Shown in pieces: positions 25,555 through 34,670 of a stretch of DNA of 64,000 nucleotides. The stretch comes from CAYNRA01 sp964399465. GTDB taxonomy: Bacteria; Bacteroidota; Bacteroidia; Cytophagales; Spirosomataceae. The translations under genes and the position numbers were made by a program. The notes under the pieces were generated by a model. That model saw only the letters and a list, made by a program, of their open reading frames with translations. It was not told the DNA's origin and searched no databases. Where the stretch lies: assembly GCA_964399465.1 (NCBI GenBank), contig CAYNRA010000001.1, forward strand, positions 34,763 to 98,762, read 5' to 3'. Each line of letters starts with the position of its first letter. The stretch's first letter is position 1.

Positions 25555-26793
25555 TTATTCGTAGCGTAGTGACTCAATCGGATCTAACTTCGATGCCTTG
25601 TAGGCAGGATAATAACCTGAAATCACCCCAACAGAAACAGAAATAATCAATCCAAGTGAAATCCATCCCCATGGAATTACAAAACTTCCTGAACTACTAA
25701 TCAAGGAAGATACCAAATTGCCTACTGAAAGTCCTAAGATAATACCTGCAAGCCCGCCAAGTAAGCAAATCACAATGGCTTCCATTAAAAATTGAAAGCG
25801 GATTTTTCCTGGAGAAGCTCCCAACGCTTTCCGAATCCCAATCTCACGCGTACGTTCTGTCACAGATACCATCATAATATTCATGAGAGCAATAGAAGCA
25901 CCTAAAAGCGTGATAAAACTGATTCCAAAACCTCCAATGCGTAAATACCCCGTAATATCCTCAAAATCTTTCGCCAAAGCATCTGCTCGTTCCATAACGA
26001 AAGAGTCTCGCATTCCAATTAGGTCTTTTCGTACTTGTCTCATCAGAGAAGAGGCCTCTGCCATCAAATAATCTAAACCACTTGTGCTCGCTGCAGAAGC
26101 AGTAATATCGAAAGTCAATGTTGAATTAGCTGCCAATTGTCTACCGGAACTCAAAGGAACTAAAGCTACTCGGTCATCTCCACCACCCGATAAACTACCC
26201 TTCGATTCCAATACGCCAATAACACGGTAACGATCATTCAAAATGGAAATGTCTTTATTAATAGGAGACTCGTTGGCAAAAAGTAATTTTACTATCTCAG
26301 AACCCAAAATAACCACGCGCGCAGAACTTTGAATATCCCGTTCGTTGATAGTTCGCCCACTTTGTAACACATATCCCTTTATTCCTAAAAAGCTTTCGTC
26401 GATACCTACTACTCGTGTGTTGGGATTTGTTTTTTTAGAAGCATACTTGACTTGTGCTGCACCAGCCACTTGCGCAGAAATACTGACAACCCCGTTTACT
26501 TTTTGGGTAAAAAGTGCTTTGAAGTCACTCGCCTGACGATAGGATATAGGGGGCTGCTGTTTCGTTGCTACACCACTTCGTCTACCACGACGCTGTTCTA
26601 TTTTTATATCAAATGTATTGGCTCCTAAATCTGCAAAACTACTGTTTACAGACGCCTGCATGCCATCAATCGTAGTTAGAATACCGACTAAAGCTGTAAT
26701 CCCGAAAGCAATGATAGCCGCAGTAAGTACGGTACGAAGCATGTTACTCTTGATGGAGCGAATCCCTTCGCTAATGTTTTCCTTGATATTCAT
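25555..26793 (-). CDS. MacB/FtsX-type ABC transporter permease
   Basis: A 412-residue permease with the MacB topology: one membrane helix near residues 20-42 (MLRTVLTAAIIAFGITALVG), a periplasmic MacB-type core domain (about 45-275), then three helices and the FtsX block with VTERTREIGIRKALGASPGK. Such proteins do not move substrate across the inner membrane but transmit ATP-driven motion to the periplasm for export of toxins, lipoproteins or peptides, or for signalling. The partner ATPase and adaptor are not adjacent, so the substrate cannot be guessed. Confidence 0.9.
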   Translation of the reverse strand: MNIKENISEGIRSIKSNMLRTVLTAAIIAFGITALVGILTTIDGMQASVNSSFADLGANTFDIKIEQRRGRRSGVATKQQPPISYRQASDFKALFTQKVNGVVSISAQVAGAAQVKYASKKTNPNTRVVGIDESFLGIKGYVLQSGRTINERDIQSSARVVILGSEIVKLLFANESPINKDISILNDRYRVIGVLESKGSLSGGGDDRVALVPLSSGRQLAANSTLTFDITASAASTSGLDYLMAEASSLMRQVRKDLIGMRDSFVMERADALAKDFEDITGYLRIGGFGISFITLLGASIALMNIMMVSVTERTREIGIRKALGASPGKIRFQFLMEAIVICLLGGLAGIILGLSVGNLVSSLISSSGSFVIPWGWISLGLIISVSVGVISGYYPAYKASKLDPIESLRYE

Positions 26794-26942
26794 ATACTAA
26801 ATCCGAATTGAAGTTTTAGAATCTACACGGAATAAATCGAAAATTAATCCGTATTCGAGTCGTTTTCTCTGTATATTCGTTCAAATAATTGTCTTTTGAC
26901 CGCCTATTTATGTTTTCTATTTACTCGATTACAAAGTTCATC

Positions 26943-28229
26943 ATGAAGCGAAGTTTTCACAAGCCAATGAAATGGTACATCTTGCCGTTTATCATTTTTC
27001 TGGCTCTTACCAAGGTTTCCCGAGCAAACCAATTGCTTATTCCTATGGATAATGCGCAAACCAACCATCTCAAATCGTATGGTATTGCTTTCTGGATTTT
27101 GGATAAGCATGGCGTCGAAATCGACTGGCTTCTCAATTATCGGGGTGGTAGTTTTATGTTTCCTGCATCTCAAGTTTTTATCAATGAATGCATCATTCGA
27201 GGGGTCAGTTACGAGCTTATCTCTGAGGCAACTGCTGCCCAAATTCTGCAAGAAGTTACCAGCCCAAATACCAATTCTGATGCAGTAAAATTACAAAAAT
27301 CTCCTAAAATCGCTGTTTATACACCTACTTTTGCTCAACCATGGGATGACGCAGTTACGTTGGCATTGACGTATGCGGAAATTCCCTACGATAAAATCTT
27401 CGATGACGAAGTTTTATCCGATAAATTACCCGAATACGACTGGCTTCACCTGCATCACGAGGATTTCACAGGTCAGTTTGGTAAGTTTCTCCGAATGAGA
27501 GGTACAAACTGGTTTCAAGAACAAAAAGTAACAGCGGAAGTAACCGCACGAAAATTTGGATTAACCAAAATATCCGAATTGAAACTTGCTGTCGCTAAAA
27601 AAATTCAAGGTTTTGTACTGGGTGGCGGCTACATGTTTGCTATGTGTAACGCAACAGATACATTTGATATAGCATTGGCTGCAAATGGCATTGATATTGT
27701 TGAAACTCCCTACGATGGCGATGGAATGGATCCAGCCGCTGATAAAAAGCTGGATTTTGATCAAACATTTGCTTTCACAAATTTTTCGCTCGTTAAAGAT
27801 CCTTACCAAGTAGAATTTTCTACCATTGATAACACGCCTGAAGAACGATTCGTCGAGGAAAATAATGATTATTTTACGCTCTTTGAATTTTCTGCTAAGT
27901 ATGACCCAATTCCGACGATGTTGACGCAAAATCATGCAAATTTAATCAAGGGATTTATGGGGCAGACGACTGCTTTTCGTAAAAATACGATAAAACCAGA
28001 AGTCATTGTTTTAGCAGAATCGAAGGCACTCAAAGAGGCAAGATATTTGCATGGAACTGCTGGAAAAGGATTTTGGACGTTCTACGGCGGTCATGATCCA
28101 GAAGATTATCAACATTTTGTAAATGAAGAACCCACTGATTTAAACCTGCACCCAAACTCTGCTGGGTATCGACTTATCTTAAATAATGTTTTATTCCCCG
28201 CCGCAAAAAAGAAAAAAATGAAGACATAA
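26943..28229 (+). CDS. Bacteroidota-conserved exported protein, often labelled asparagine synthetase B
   Basis: I place the start at ATG 26943 or 26967; both give a hydrophobic signal segment (WYILPFIIFLALTKVSRANQ), so the protein is probably exported. The mature region of about 400 residues begins LLIPMDNAQTNHLKSYGIAF. I recall Bacteroidota homologues annotated as asparagine synthetase B, but I see neither the N-terminal catalytic cysteine of class II glutaminases nor an ATP pyrophosphatase motif. Blocks such as GGGYMFAMCNATDTFDIALA and TAGKGFWTFYGGHDPEDYQH look catalytic or ligand-binding and recall class-I glutaminase-like folds, which is only an impression. No operon partner is obvious. 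Confidence 0.7.
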   Translation: MKRSFHKPMKWYILPFIIFLALTKVSRANQLLIPMDNAQTNHLKSYGIAFWILDKHGVEIDWLLNYRGGSFMFPASQVFINECIIRGVSYELISEATAAQILQEVTSPNTNSDAVKLQKSPKIAVYTPTFAQPWDDAVTLALTYAEIPYDKIFDDEVLSDKLPEYDWLHLHHEDFTGQFGKFLRMRGTNWFQEQKVTAEVTARKFGLTKISELKLAVAKKIQGFVLGGGYMFAMCNATDTFDIALAANGIDIVETPYDGDGMDPAADKKLDFDQTFAFTNFSLVKDPYQVEFSTIDNTPEERFVEENNDYFTLFEFSAKYDPIPTMLTQNHANLIKGFMGQTTAFRKNTIKPEVIVLAESKALKEARYLHGTAGKGFWTFYGGHDPEDYQHFVNEEPTDLNLHPNSAGYRLILNNVLFPAAKKKKMKT

Positions 28230-28315
28230 AGGTCGTTACAAAGCTACCATTCGATTGGAATACACAAAAATGTATCAATGAATCGTTTTCGTAGCAATAT
28301 AAATTATAGCAAACT

Positions 28316-28516
28316 ATGACTAAAAAAATTATTTTATTCCTTGCCCCCATCATTCTTTTAGCAGAAATACAGCTATTTAATTGGATTGTAGAACTCATAC
28401 GCCAACCGTCTGATTCATCGGTTTTGGCTGGTTTTGGCCTATTATGTGTTGACGTGCTTTTAAATTATTACCTCATTAAGACCATTCAAAAACAATTTAA
28501 ACAAACAACAAGATGA
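28316..28516 (+). CDS. Small membrane protein upstream of an SPFH lipoprotein
   Basis: A 66-residue protein with two predicted membrane segments (MTKKIILFLAPIILLAEIQL and SVLAGFGLLCVDVLLNYYLI) and a basic tail. Its stop codon overlaps the start of the SPFH gene by 4 bp (ATGA), which implies translational coupling and supports it as a real gene despite its size. I recognise no family. It may help place or regulate the SPFH protein at the membrane, which is inference from the overlap alone. Confidence 0.6.
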   Translation: MTKKIILFLAPIILLAEIQLFNWIVELIRQPSDSSVLAGFGLLCVDVLLNYYLIKTIQKQFKQTTR

Positions 28517-29283
28517 AAACAAAATATCTATTATTCGGATTTTTAGCCATAACTTTTACAAGTTGTACCAGAATAGATGCTGGACACGAAGGGATTCTTA
28601 TCAAACAATATGGGACTGATAAAGGGGTACAAGATGTGTCGCTCGTCACAGGTCGGGTTTGGTATAATCCATGGACAGAAAATGTTGAACAGTATGCTAC
28701 ATTCGTACAAACGATTGATTACGATGCATTTGGAGTAAATGCAAAAGATGGAAGTAGCTTTTCAGTAGATCCTACATTATCCTTTAATATTGTGCCCGGT
28801 AACTCACCTAGAATTTTTAAAAAATACCGTAAAACGCTTCAAGAAGTAAGCGAAACAACGATTTTAAATTATGTGAAAGATGCTTTTCGTTTGCAAATGA
28901 ATAAATACAGTACAGATGAAATTGTAAGTAATCGAGAGAAGTTTGAAAGTGATGTTCAAAAAACACTTTCGGATGTATTGGAAAAAGAAGGTTTCAAATT
29001 GGAACAACTAACGAGTGGACTTCAGTACCCTCAGACAATTGTGGACGCGGTCAACGCAAAAAATAAAGCAGTTCAAGAAGCCATGAAAGTTGAAAATGAA
29101 TTGAGATTGGTCGAGGCGCAAGCCAAAAAAATGATTGTACAAGCAGAAGCTGAAAAACGAGCAAACGAATTGAGGCAACAATCCTTAACCCCTTTATTGA
29201 TTCAACAACAATTCATTGAAAAATGGGATGGAAAAACGCCTTTATACGGAACTGCACCCACTTTTTTTAAAAATATAAAGTAA
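28513..29283 (+). CDS. SPFH/prohibitin-like lipoprotein
   Basis: A 256-residue protein with a lipobox-type start (MKTKYLLFGFLAITFTSC) and an SPFH domain from about residue 22 to 190: RIDAGHEGILIKQYGTDKGV, TIDYDAFGVNAKDGSSFSVD. A helical coiled segment rich in Ala, Glu and Lys follows (VQEAMKVENELRLVEAQAKK). SPFH proteins assemble into ring scaffolds at membranes and often modulate proteases such as FtsH. Being lipid-anchored rather than helix-anchored is a Bacteroidota feature. It is coupled to a small upstream membrane protein and followed by a strong terminator. Confidence 0.85.
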   Translation: MKTKYLLFGFLAITFTSCTRIDAGHEGILIKQYGTDKGVQDVSLVTGRVWYNPWTENVEQYATFVQTIDYDAFGVNAKDGSSFSVDPTLSFNIVPGNSPRIFKKYRKTLQEVSETTILNYVKDAFRLQMNKYSTDEIVSNREKFESDVQKTLSDVLEKEGFKLEQLTSGLQYPQTIVDAVNAKNKAVQEAMKVENELRLVEAQAKKMIVQAEAEKRANELRQQSLTPLLIQQQFIEKWDGKTPLYGTAPTFFKNIK

Positions 29284-29298
29284 TTTTAGAAAAAATAT

Positions 29299-29340
29299 AA
29301 GAAGCTATTTTGGGACGAACTTTGCCCAAAATAGCTTCTT
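29299..29340. terminator. Strong bidirectional terminator, 16-bp perfect stem
   Basis: AAGAAGCTATTTTGGG (29299-29314) pairs perfectly with CCCAAAATAGCTTCTT (29325-29340) around a 10-nt loop, between the SPFH gene and the converging DUF2520 gene. Confidence 0.88.
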
Positions 29341-29352
29341 TAGTATGTGAAC

Positions 29353-30147
29353 TTATTGGTGCCAATCCTGAATACTTTCTGTAAGTAACTGGTAAACCTT
29401 CAATAAATCGTCGTCTTCGGATAAATAAGCCAAATGGTTTAGAATGGTTTGTTGGTCGTGCCGAATCGCCGGACCTGTCTGTACATCTGCCGGATGAGGT
29501 GCTTTCATTGCTTTTTTTACTGTTTCTTGAATCAACGGCTTCAAAATATCAAAAGGTAAATCCTCCGACTCTACAATGGCTTTTGTCAATGCCCATAAAT
29601 GATTGGTGAAGTTACATGCAAAAACAGCGGATACATGTAAAACACGCCGTTGCTCTGACGAAATCAGATGAACTTCATTCGACAATTCGCTCGCCAGTTT
29701 GACCAAAACATCTTCCGTATCTTCATCACTTGCTTCAATGCAAATGGGTATAGTAGAAAAAGATACTTTTTTCCCTTTGGTAAATGTCATTAACGGATAA
29801 AATACGCCGTAATCTATGGGCATAAATCGTTCATTATCTATTATTTCCTCAAGTATTTGTATTGATTTTGCCCCTGACGTATGTGCTAGAATAGCTCCTT
29901 CTGGCAAGTGAATTTTCCGACAAACCTCTTCAATCGCATCATCCGAAACCGCTAAAATGAAAAGTTCTGCCGCTGAGAGGCTAAAATCCAGTGAATCTGT
30001 TGGGTTGCAAGCATACAAGGTTTCTGCCAAATCTTCTGCCTTTTCCAGTTGTCGGCTATAAACAGAGACAACCGAATATCCCCTTTCTTCGAATGCGTGG
30101 GCGAGATGCCAAGCAACATGCCCCGAACCAATCACCGCAATATCCAT
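29353..30147 (-). CDS. Rossmann-fold DUF2520 oxidoreductase-like protein
   Basis: A 264-residue protein with an N-terminal NAD(P)-binding domain starting MDIAVIGSGHVAWHLAHAFE (G-x-G-x-x-A type) and a helical C-terminal DUF2520 domain containing SSEQRRVLHVSAVFACNFTN and HPADVQTGPAIRHDQQTI. Its layout resembles ketopantoate reductase and P5C reductase relatives, in which the C-terminal helices form the dimer and substrate site. The substrate of the family is unknown to me. It sits 43 bp downstream of waaA on the same strand. Confidence 0.85.
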   Translation of the reverse strand: MDIAVIGSGHVAWHLAHAFEERGYSVVSVYSRQLEKAEDLAETLYACNPTDSLDFSLSAAELFILAVSDDAIEEVCRKIHLPEGAILAHTSGAKSIQILEEIIDNERFMPIDYGVFYPLMTFTKGKKVSFSTIPICIEASDEDTEDVLVKLASELSNEVHLISSEQRRVLHVSAVFACNFTNHLWALTKAIVESEDLPFDILKPLIQETVKKAMKAPHPADVQTGPAIRHDQQTILNHLAYLSEDDDLLKVYQLLTESIQDWHQ

Positions 30148-30190
30148 AGGTTTTTTAGATTACAATTTCTTTTGCGAATTAAAAAGGAAA

Positions 30191-31444
30191 TTAGGGAATA
30201 CAGGCCATTTCTTCTATTTTTTTTAAAATGATAGTCGTTGCGCCAGCCTTTTGGTGTACATAGTTTCGCGCAGTACTGACGGTTTGTTCGTATGTTTCTT
30301 TCGAATTTAAAAGTTGAACCAAATGATGGCTTAGCTGCGCAGAATCACGGACAGGAAATGCTGCACCCAAGGCAATTAAATCGTTCGCTTCCGGAAAGGA
30401 AGTGTATTTTTTAGACCCAAAAAATAAAGGAATACCATATACAGCGGCTTCCAGTGTATTATGAAGCCCTTTGTTCCAAGCGCCACCAATATAGGCAAAA
30501 GTAGCCGTAGCATAGAGGGAGGAAAGAATTCCAATTGTATCAACGAGTAAAATTTTGGGTAGAGGAGCGTCTTTTTTTATCGACCAATCAGACCATCTAG
30601 TGATAGAATAAGAACTTAATTCGTATATCCATTTTTGTATTTGTTCCTCATGTATTTCATGTGGGACTAAAATAAAATGAAGAGTAGGAAATTGCTGTAT
30701 CAAGGGTTTAATGAGCTGAAAATCCTTCTTCCAGATACTTCCAGCGACAAAAAAACGAGCAGTTTCTTTGGTTAAGTTGGGAAAAGTCTGTGGATTTGAT
30801 GCAATTTGAACGACGCGATCCATGCGTGTATCTCCAGCAAATGCAGTTTGTGTAATTCCATTTTGGATTAATAGGTCAACCGATTTTTTTTCTTGAGTGA
30901 ATAAAAAAGTGACTTTTTTCAATGTATTTCGAAAGAAGCTGCCATACGATTTAAAATATATTTGGGAAGGTCTGAAAACGGTCGAAAACGCGAAGATTGG
31001 AATCTTTCTTTTGTATAAAAGGGAAATCAAATTTGGCCAGAAATCGTATTTGGCAAGGAAAAAAACTGTTGGTTTAAATGCATCGAGAAAAGGAAGTAAG
31101 AACATTGGTATATCCAAAGGGAGATACAAGATATACGTTGCCAAAGGGTACTTTTTTTGGATTTCGTACCCGGAAGGTGAAAAAAAAGTGAGTAAAATCC
31201 GGATAGAAGGATTTCTTTTTCTTATTTCTTCAAGGAGTGGGCGTGCTTGTTCAAATTCACCCAAAGATGCGCAGTGAAACCAGTACAGGGGAGAGGTTTC
31301 AGGTACTTGATTAGCAAATTGATGAATGAATTTTTGGGTAGCTCTTTGTCCTTGTAGCCAACATCTTGCCTTGTCGTTCCAAAAAGCAGCCAGAACAACC
31401 AAGAAATACATACAATAGAGAAATCCAGAATAGAGGAAATACAT
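30191..31444 (-). CDS. waaA: 3-deoxy-D-manno-octulosonic acid (Kdo) transferase
   Basis: A 417-residue glycosyltransferase of family GT30, taking ATG 31444 (MYFLYSGFLYCMYFLVVLAA, an N-terminal membrane anchor) rather than the longer frame start at 31516, which would overlap the kefB-like gene. Conserved pieces are WFHCASLGEFEQARPLLEEI with the catalytic Glu region, FFLAKYDFWPNLI, GDTRMDRV, and YIGGAWNKGLHNTLEAAVYG. WaaA adds Kdo to lipid A precursors at the cytoplasmic face of the inner membrane, starting the LPS core. It begins 5 bp after the KefB-like gene ends. Confidence 0.93.
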   Translation of the reverse strand: MYFLYSGFLYCMYFLVVLAAFWNDKARCWLQGQRATQKFIHQFANQVPETSPLYWFHCASLGEFEQARPLLEEIRKRNPSIRILLTFFSPSGYEIQKKYPLATYILYLPLDIPMFLLPFLDAFKPTVFFLAKYDFWPNLISLLYKRKIPIFAFSTVFRPSQIYFKSYGSFFRNTLKKVTFLFTQEKKSVDLLIQNGITQTAFAGDTRMDRVVQIASNPQTFPNLTKETARFFVAGSIWKKDFQLIKPLIQQFPTLHFILVPHEIHEEQIQKWIYELSSYSITRWSDWSIKKDAPLPKILLVDTIGILSSLYATATFAYIGGAWNKGLHNTLEAAVYGIPLFFGSKKYTSFPEANDLIALGAAFPVRDSAQLSHHLVQLLNSKETYEQTVSTARNYVHQKAGATTIILKKIEEMACIP

Positions 31445-31449
31445 GTTCG

Positions 31450-33348
31450 TTAGGTAGTTGATTGATTTTCCTTCAGTTCTTGTTGTAAGTTTTCTTTGAT
31501 GTAGCCACCATCCCAACTTTTGTCCAATAGTTCCAGCTGCTGTGTAGTATCATTTTGGAATAATTGTTCTTGCCATTCGAGTTCGTCTTTCATATGGATG
31601 ACATAATCATTCATATCAAACCTTTTGGAAGCTAATCTGTGTAGGGAACGTTCGTCGAAATCAATGAATTTTTGGCCTTGTCTTGTGGCTGTATAACGCC
31701 GAAAACCAACGGCAACAAGTGCGTCAACTCCCATTTGGACGGCACTGTACAAACTTTCTCGGTAAATATTTTTGACCCCAACATCAATCAATTCGTAGGC
31801 ATCAAATCGGTTCCGAGAACGGGCAAGAATTTTTTTGTCCGGATATTTATCCCGAATCGTCTCAATCATTTTTTTATTGGCATCCGGAGAATCTATCGCT
31901 GCAATGACGAGATGCGCGTCAGATAGTCCCGCAGACTCCAAAATATCAAGACGTGTGGCATCTCCAAAAAAGACTTTAAAGCCCATTTTACGGAGCAATT
32001 CCACACGGTCTGAATTATTGTCCAAAATAGTTGCCTCGATACCGTTTGCACGAAGTAGACGACCTACGGTACTACCAAAGTGACCGAAACCGGCGATAAT
32101 AATGGGTTGGAAATTATCAACTTCATCAGGTTCACGTTCGTCCGGAATAGCTCTTTTTGTACCAAAATAAGGCTCAATCCATTTTTCATTTATGAGAAGA
32201 AGAAAAGGAGTTGTCATCATCGTAATCGCTACGACTGCCATCATCTTGGCATTTATCGAACTTTCAATAATACCCAGTTGATTTGCAAAAGACAAAATAA
32301 CAAACCCAAATTCACCGACTTGACTTAGTCCAAATGAAAAAAGTCTATTTTGGTCTTGCCCCATCCGGAATACTTTTCCGATAAGGAATAAGACGGCAAA
32401 CTTAATTGTCAAAATTCCTGTAGCGAGTAAGAAAATTTCAATTGGGTCTTGCATAATCTCTTGGAAGTCGATGGTTGAGCCGACAGATACGAAGAAAAGA
32501 CCAAGCAATAAGCCTTTGAAGGGCTCGATATTGCTTTCAAGTTCGTGTCGAAATTCACTATTTGCCAAGACAACTCCCGCCATAAATGCACCAAGTGCAG
32601 GAGACAATCCGACGACCTGCATAAGTGCAGAAACGCCGATAACTAGAAAAAGAGAGGAAGCAGATAATAACTCACGAAGCCCCGCCTTGGCAACGAAACG
32701 TAAAAAAGGAACAACGACGTATTTCCCCAACAATAGGATGAGACCGATGGCGGTACTGAACCCAATCGCTTGTAACCAGGCCGGCTGATTTGTGAAAAGG
32801 GAAGGAGAAATGGCTGAATCAGCACTTTGCGTTTGAGCTAAAAGAGGCAATATCGCTAATAGCGGAATGACGGCAATATCTTGAAACAAAAGCACGGAAA
32901 AAGAGGCTTCTCCGGCTACAGTTTTCGCTAGATTTTTCTCTTTCAATGTTTGTAGAACAATGGCAGTAGATGACATTGTAAACGCTGCTGAAAGTGCAAA
33001 AGCCGTACTAATTTGCCATTCAAAAATATAGAGAAAACCAAATAAGAATAAACCTGTGATAAAAACTTGGCTTCCTCCAAGCCCTAAAATGGCAGTTCGC
33101 ATTTCCCAAAATGACTTCGGGTCTAGTTCTAATCCAATCAAAAAAAGCATCATGACAACGCCAAACTCTGCTGCGTGCATGATGTCTTGGCCGTTATCAC
33201 CTGTGAGTTGAAAACCAAATGGCCCAATCACGATGCCGGCGAGTAAGTAACCGATAATCGAACTTAAACCAAATTTTTTGGCGATTGGAACTACAAAAAT
33301 GGCAGCTCCTAAGAAGATAAGTGATTGAACAAGTAGGGAGCTGGTCAT
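31450..33348 (-). CDS. KefB/KefC-type cation:proton antiporter with TrkA-N domain
   Basis: A 632-residue CPA2-family transporter. The first 385 residues form about 12-13 membrane helices, with SSIIGYLLAGIVIGPFGFQL, GVVMMLFLIGLELDPKSFWE and LLFQDIAVIPLLAILPLLAQ (Q-D motif) typical of KefB/KefC. A soluble TrkA-N/RCK domain follows from about residue 410 (PIIIAGFGHFGSTVGRLLRA). These systems release potassium and import protons, protecting the cytoplasm against electrophiles. The upstream gene, a KefF/KefG-like quinone reductase, overlaps this one by 4 bp, which supports the Kef assignment. Confidence 0.9.
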   Translation of the reverse strand: MTSSLLVQSLIFLGAAIFVVPIAKKFGLSSIIGYLLAGIVIGPFGFQLTGDNGQDIMHAAEFGVVMMLFLIGLELDPKSFWEMRTAILGLGGSQVFITGLFLFGFLYIFEWQISTAFALSAAFTMSSTAIVLQTLKEKNLAKTVAGEASFSVLLFQDIAVIPLLAILPLLAQTQSADSAISPSLFTNQPAWLQAIGFSTAIGLILLLGKYVVVPFLRFVAKAGLRELLSASSLFLVIGVSALMQVVGLSPALGAFMAGVVLANSEFRHELESNIEPFKGLLLGLFFVSVGSTIDFQEIMQDPIEIFLLATGILTIKFAVLFLIGKVFRMGQDQNRLFSFGLSQVGEFGFVILSFANQLGIIESSINAKMMAVVAITMMTTPFLLLINEKWIEPYFGTKRAIPDEREPDEVDNFQPIIIAGFGHFGSTVGRLLRANGIEATILDNNSDRVELLRKMGFKVFFGDATRLDILESAGLSDAHLVIAAIDSPDANKKMIETIRDKYPDKKILARSRNRFDAYELIDVGVKNIYRESLYSAVQMGVDALVAVGFRRYTATRQGQKFIDFDERSLHRLASKRFDMNDYVIHMKDELEWQEQLFQNDTTQQLELLDKSWDGGYIKENLQQELKENQSTT

Positions 33349-33938
33349 AAATAAAGGTAGTCGTTAATGATGGAATCAGATTCAAATGTTTGGTTGATGA
33401 AATCATCATCGCGCAGTCGCCGTATCAATTGATCCAAGTCTAATTTATATTGTTGGATTTCTTGTCGGGATAACCGGTGTGTACCATGAATAACGAATGG
33501 AGGTAAATAAGTCATCTGACAAACTTTGGCTGCTTGTTCAAATGGTTTTAGATAAGTTCGAATTGTACCAGTATTCGAGCCTTCGTAGCTATAGGCATGT
33601 TTGCTACCGCCAGTGGTGACGATTTGTATGATTTTCTTTCCTTTCAGTGCATTTCCACCAGGGCCATACGCCCAACCGACCTCCCAAACAACGTCCATCC
33701 ATTGTTTCAATAATGGCGGGCAACTGTACCAATAAAGTGGATGATGCAAAATGATGATATTGTGTGCTTCCAAGAGTTCTTTCTCGTAGGCAATCGGTAG
33801 TAAAAAATGAGGATATTGTTCGTATAGATCGATTAATTCAATATGTTCGGGCTCGTAAGCGGCAAGTAACTGTTTATTTACTACGGAGCGCTCCAACAAG
33901 GGATGCGCAAAAATAGCTAGTATTTTTGAGTAGGGCAT
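33345..33938 (-). CDS. KefF/KefG-like flavodoxin-fold NAD(P)H oxidoreductase
   Basis: A 197-residue flavodoxin_2-type protein: KILAIFAHPLLERSVVNKQL at the start, HNIIILHHPLYWYSCPPLLK and WMDVVWEVGWAYGPGGNALK in the flavin pocket, and IVTTGGSKHAYSYEGSN. In enterobacteria such proteins bind KefB or KefC as ancillary subunits required for full efflux activity and also reduce quinones. Here the gene overlaps the antiporter gene by 4 bp, strongly implying a two-protein complex. A -7-like element (CAAATATA on the plus strand, 34000-34007) lies 62 bp upstream. Confidence 0.88.
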   Translation of the reverse strand: MPYSKILAIFAHPLLERSVVNKQLLAAYEPEHIELIDLYEQYPHFLLPIAYEKELLEAHNIIILHHPLYWYSCPPLLKQWMDVVWEVGWAYGPGGNALKGKKIIQIVTTGGSKHAYSYEGSNTGTIRTYLKPFEQAAKVCQMTYLPPFVIHGTHRLSRQEIQQYKLDLDQLIRRLRDDDFINQTFESDSIINDYLYL

Positions 33939-33999
33939 GGGCTAATAAATAGTGATGTAAGGTCGTTCCTTTTGAAAGGAGAGACAAATTGCATTTGAC

Positions 34000-34007
34000 C
34001 AAATATA
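34000..34007 (-). promoter_or_regulatory. Candidate -7 element for the kef pair
   Basis: Read on the minus strand this is TATATTTG, a TAnnTTTG match 62 bp upstream of the KefF-like start. No TTTG is found at the expected -33 distance, so support is partial. Confidence 0.4.
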
Positions 34008-34072
34008 CAAAAAATCTATCAATGTATAGATAGGTTAAGGGGAAAATCAATACCTAGAAAGGGAGAGGATAT

Positions 34073-34660
34073 TTAGGCAAGAGGCGTTACGTCAAACCAA
34101 AGTTCTGTACCTGCACGCGCTGGGATAGAGTATGCACAGTCTTCCATTTTATGGATGATGAATATGTCTGAAAAAAGGCGGAGATATTCTTCTTTTGATC
34201 CCCCAAAAGGAGGGCCACCTTGAAATACTCGATTGAAAAGCAATCCAACTAGATGTCCGTTGGGAGTGAGGAGTTTAGCCATTTTTTGGCAATAAGCTGA
34301 CCGCAAAGAGGGGTCTAAAGCACAGAAAAAGGTTTGTTCAAAGATAATTTCGTAAGTTCCATCGAGGGAGAAAAAGTCAGCGCAGATGAGTTGGCAAAAG
34401 CCTTTTTCAATGGGTTCTTGGAGATCTTTGCGGAGTTTTTCGATGAGAAGAGGGGAGATGTCAACGAGTGTACAATTTCTAAATCCGTTTTGAAGCAGAT
34501 AGTGTGCTTCGTGCGCATTTCCACAGCCCGGAATAAGAATTGAAATATCTTTATCTTGAATAGCATCAAAAAAAAGCTGGAATGCAGGTGATATTCCACC
34601 AACATCCCAGCCTGTTTTATTTGTACGATACCTTTCTGTCCAATAAGCAGCATCTGGCAT
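34073..34660 (-). CDS. Thiopurine methyltransferase-family SAM-dependent methyltransferase
   Basis: A 195-residue methyltransferase from ATG 34660 (MPDAAYWTERYRTNKTGWDV); a TTG 9 bp upstream is the alternative. The TPMT-type N-terminus W-x-x-R-Y...GWD is clear, followed by SAM motif I ILIPGCGNAHEAHYLLQNG, motif II LVDISPLLIEKL and EQTFFCALDP. Family members methylate thiols, chalcogens or halides, or other small nucleophiles. The gene starts 10 bp after the thioredoxin-like gene ends on the same strand, so it is probably in the same operon. The substrate is unknown. Confidence 0.88.
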   Translation of the reverse strand: MPDAAYWTERYRTNKTGWDVGGISPAFQLFFDAIQDKDISILIPGCGNAHEAHYLLQNGFRNCTLVDISPLLIEKLRKDLQEPIEKGFCQLICADFFSLDGTYEIIFEQTFFCALDPSLRSAYCQKMAKLLTPNGHLVGLLFNRVFQGGPPFGGSKEEYLRLFSDIFIIHKMEDCAYSIPARAGTELWFDVTPLA

Positions 34661-34670
34661 AAAGAACAAG

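Noticed and set aside
30897..31277. 126-codon plus-strand frame opposite waaA
   Set aside because: It lies wholly inside the well-supported waaA gene on the other strand, has a lysine-rich composition typical of antisense frames and no own promoter.
31450..33938. Kef pair as a novel system
   Set aside because: The 4-bp overlap of a KefF-like reductase with a KefB-like antiporter is the known arrangement of ancillary-subunit Kef systems.
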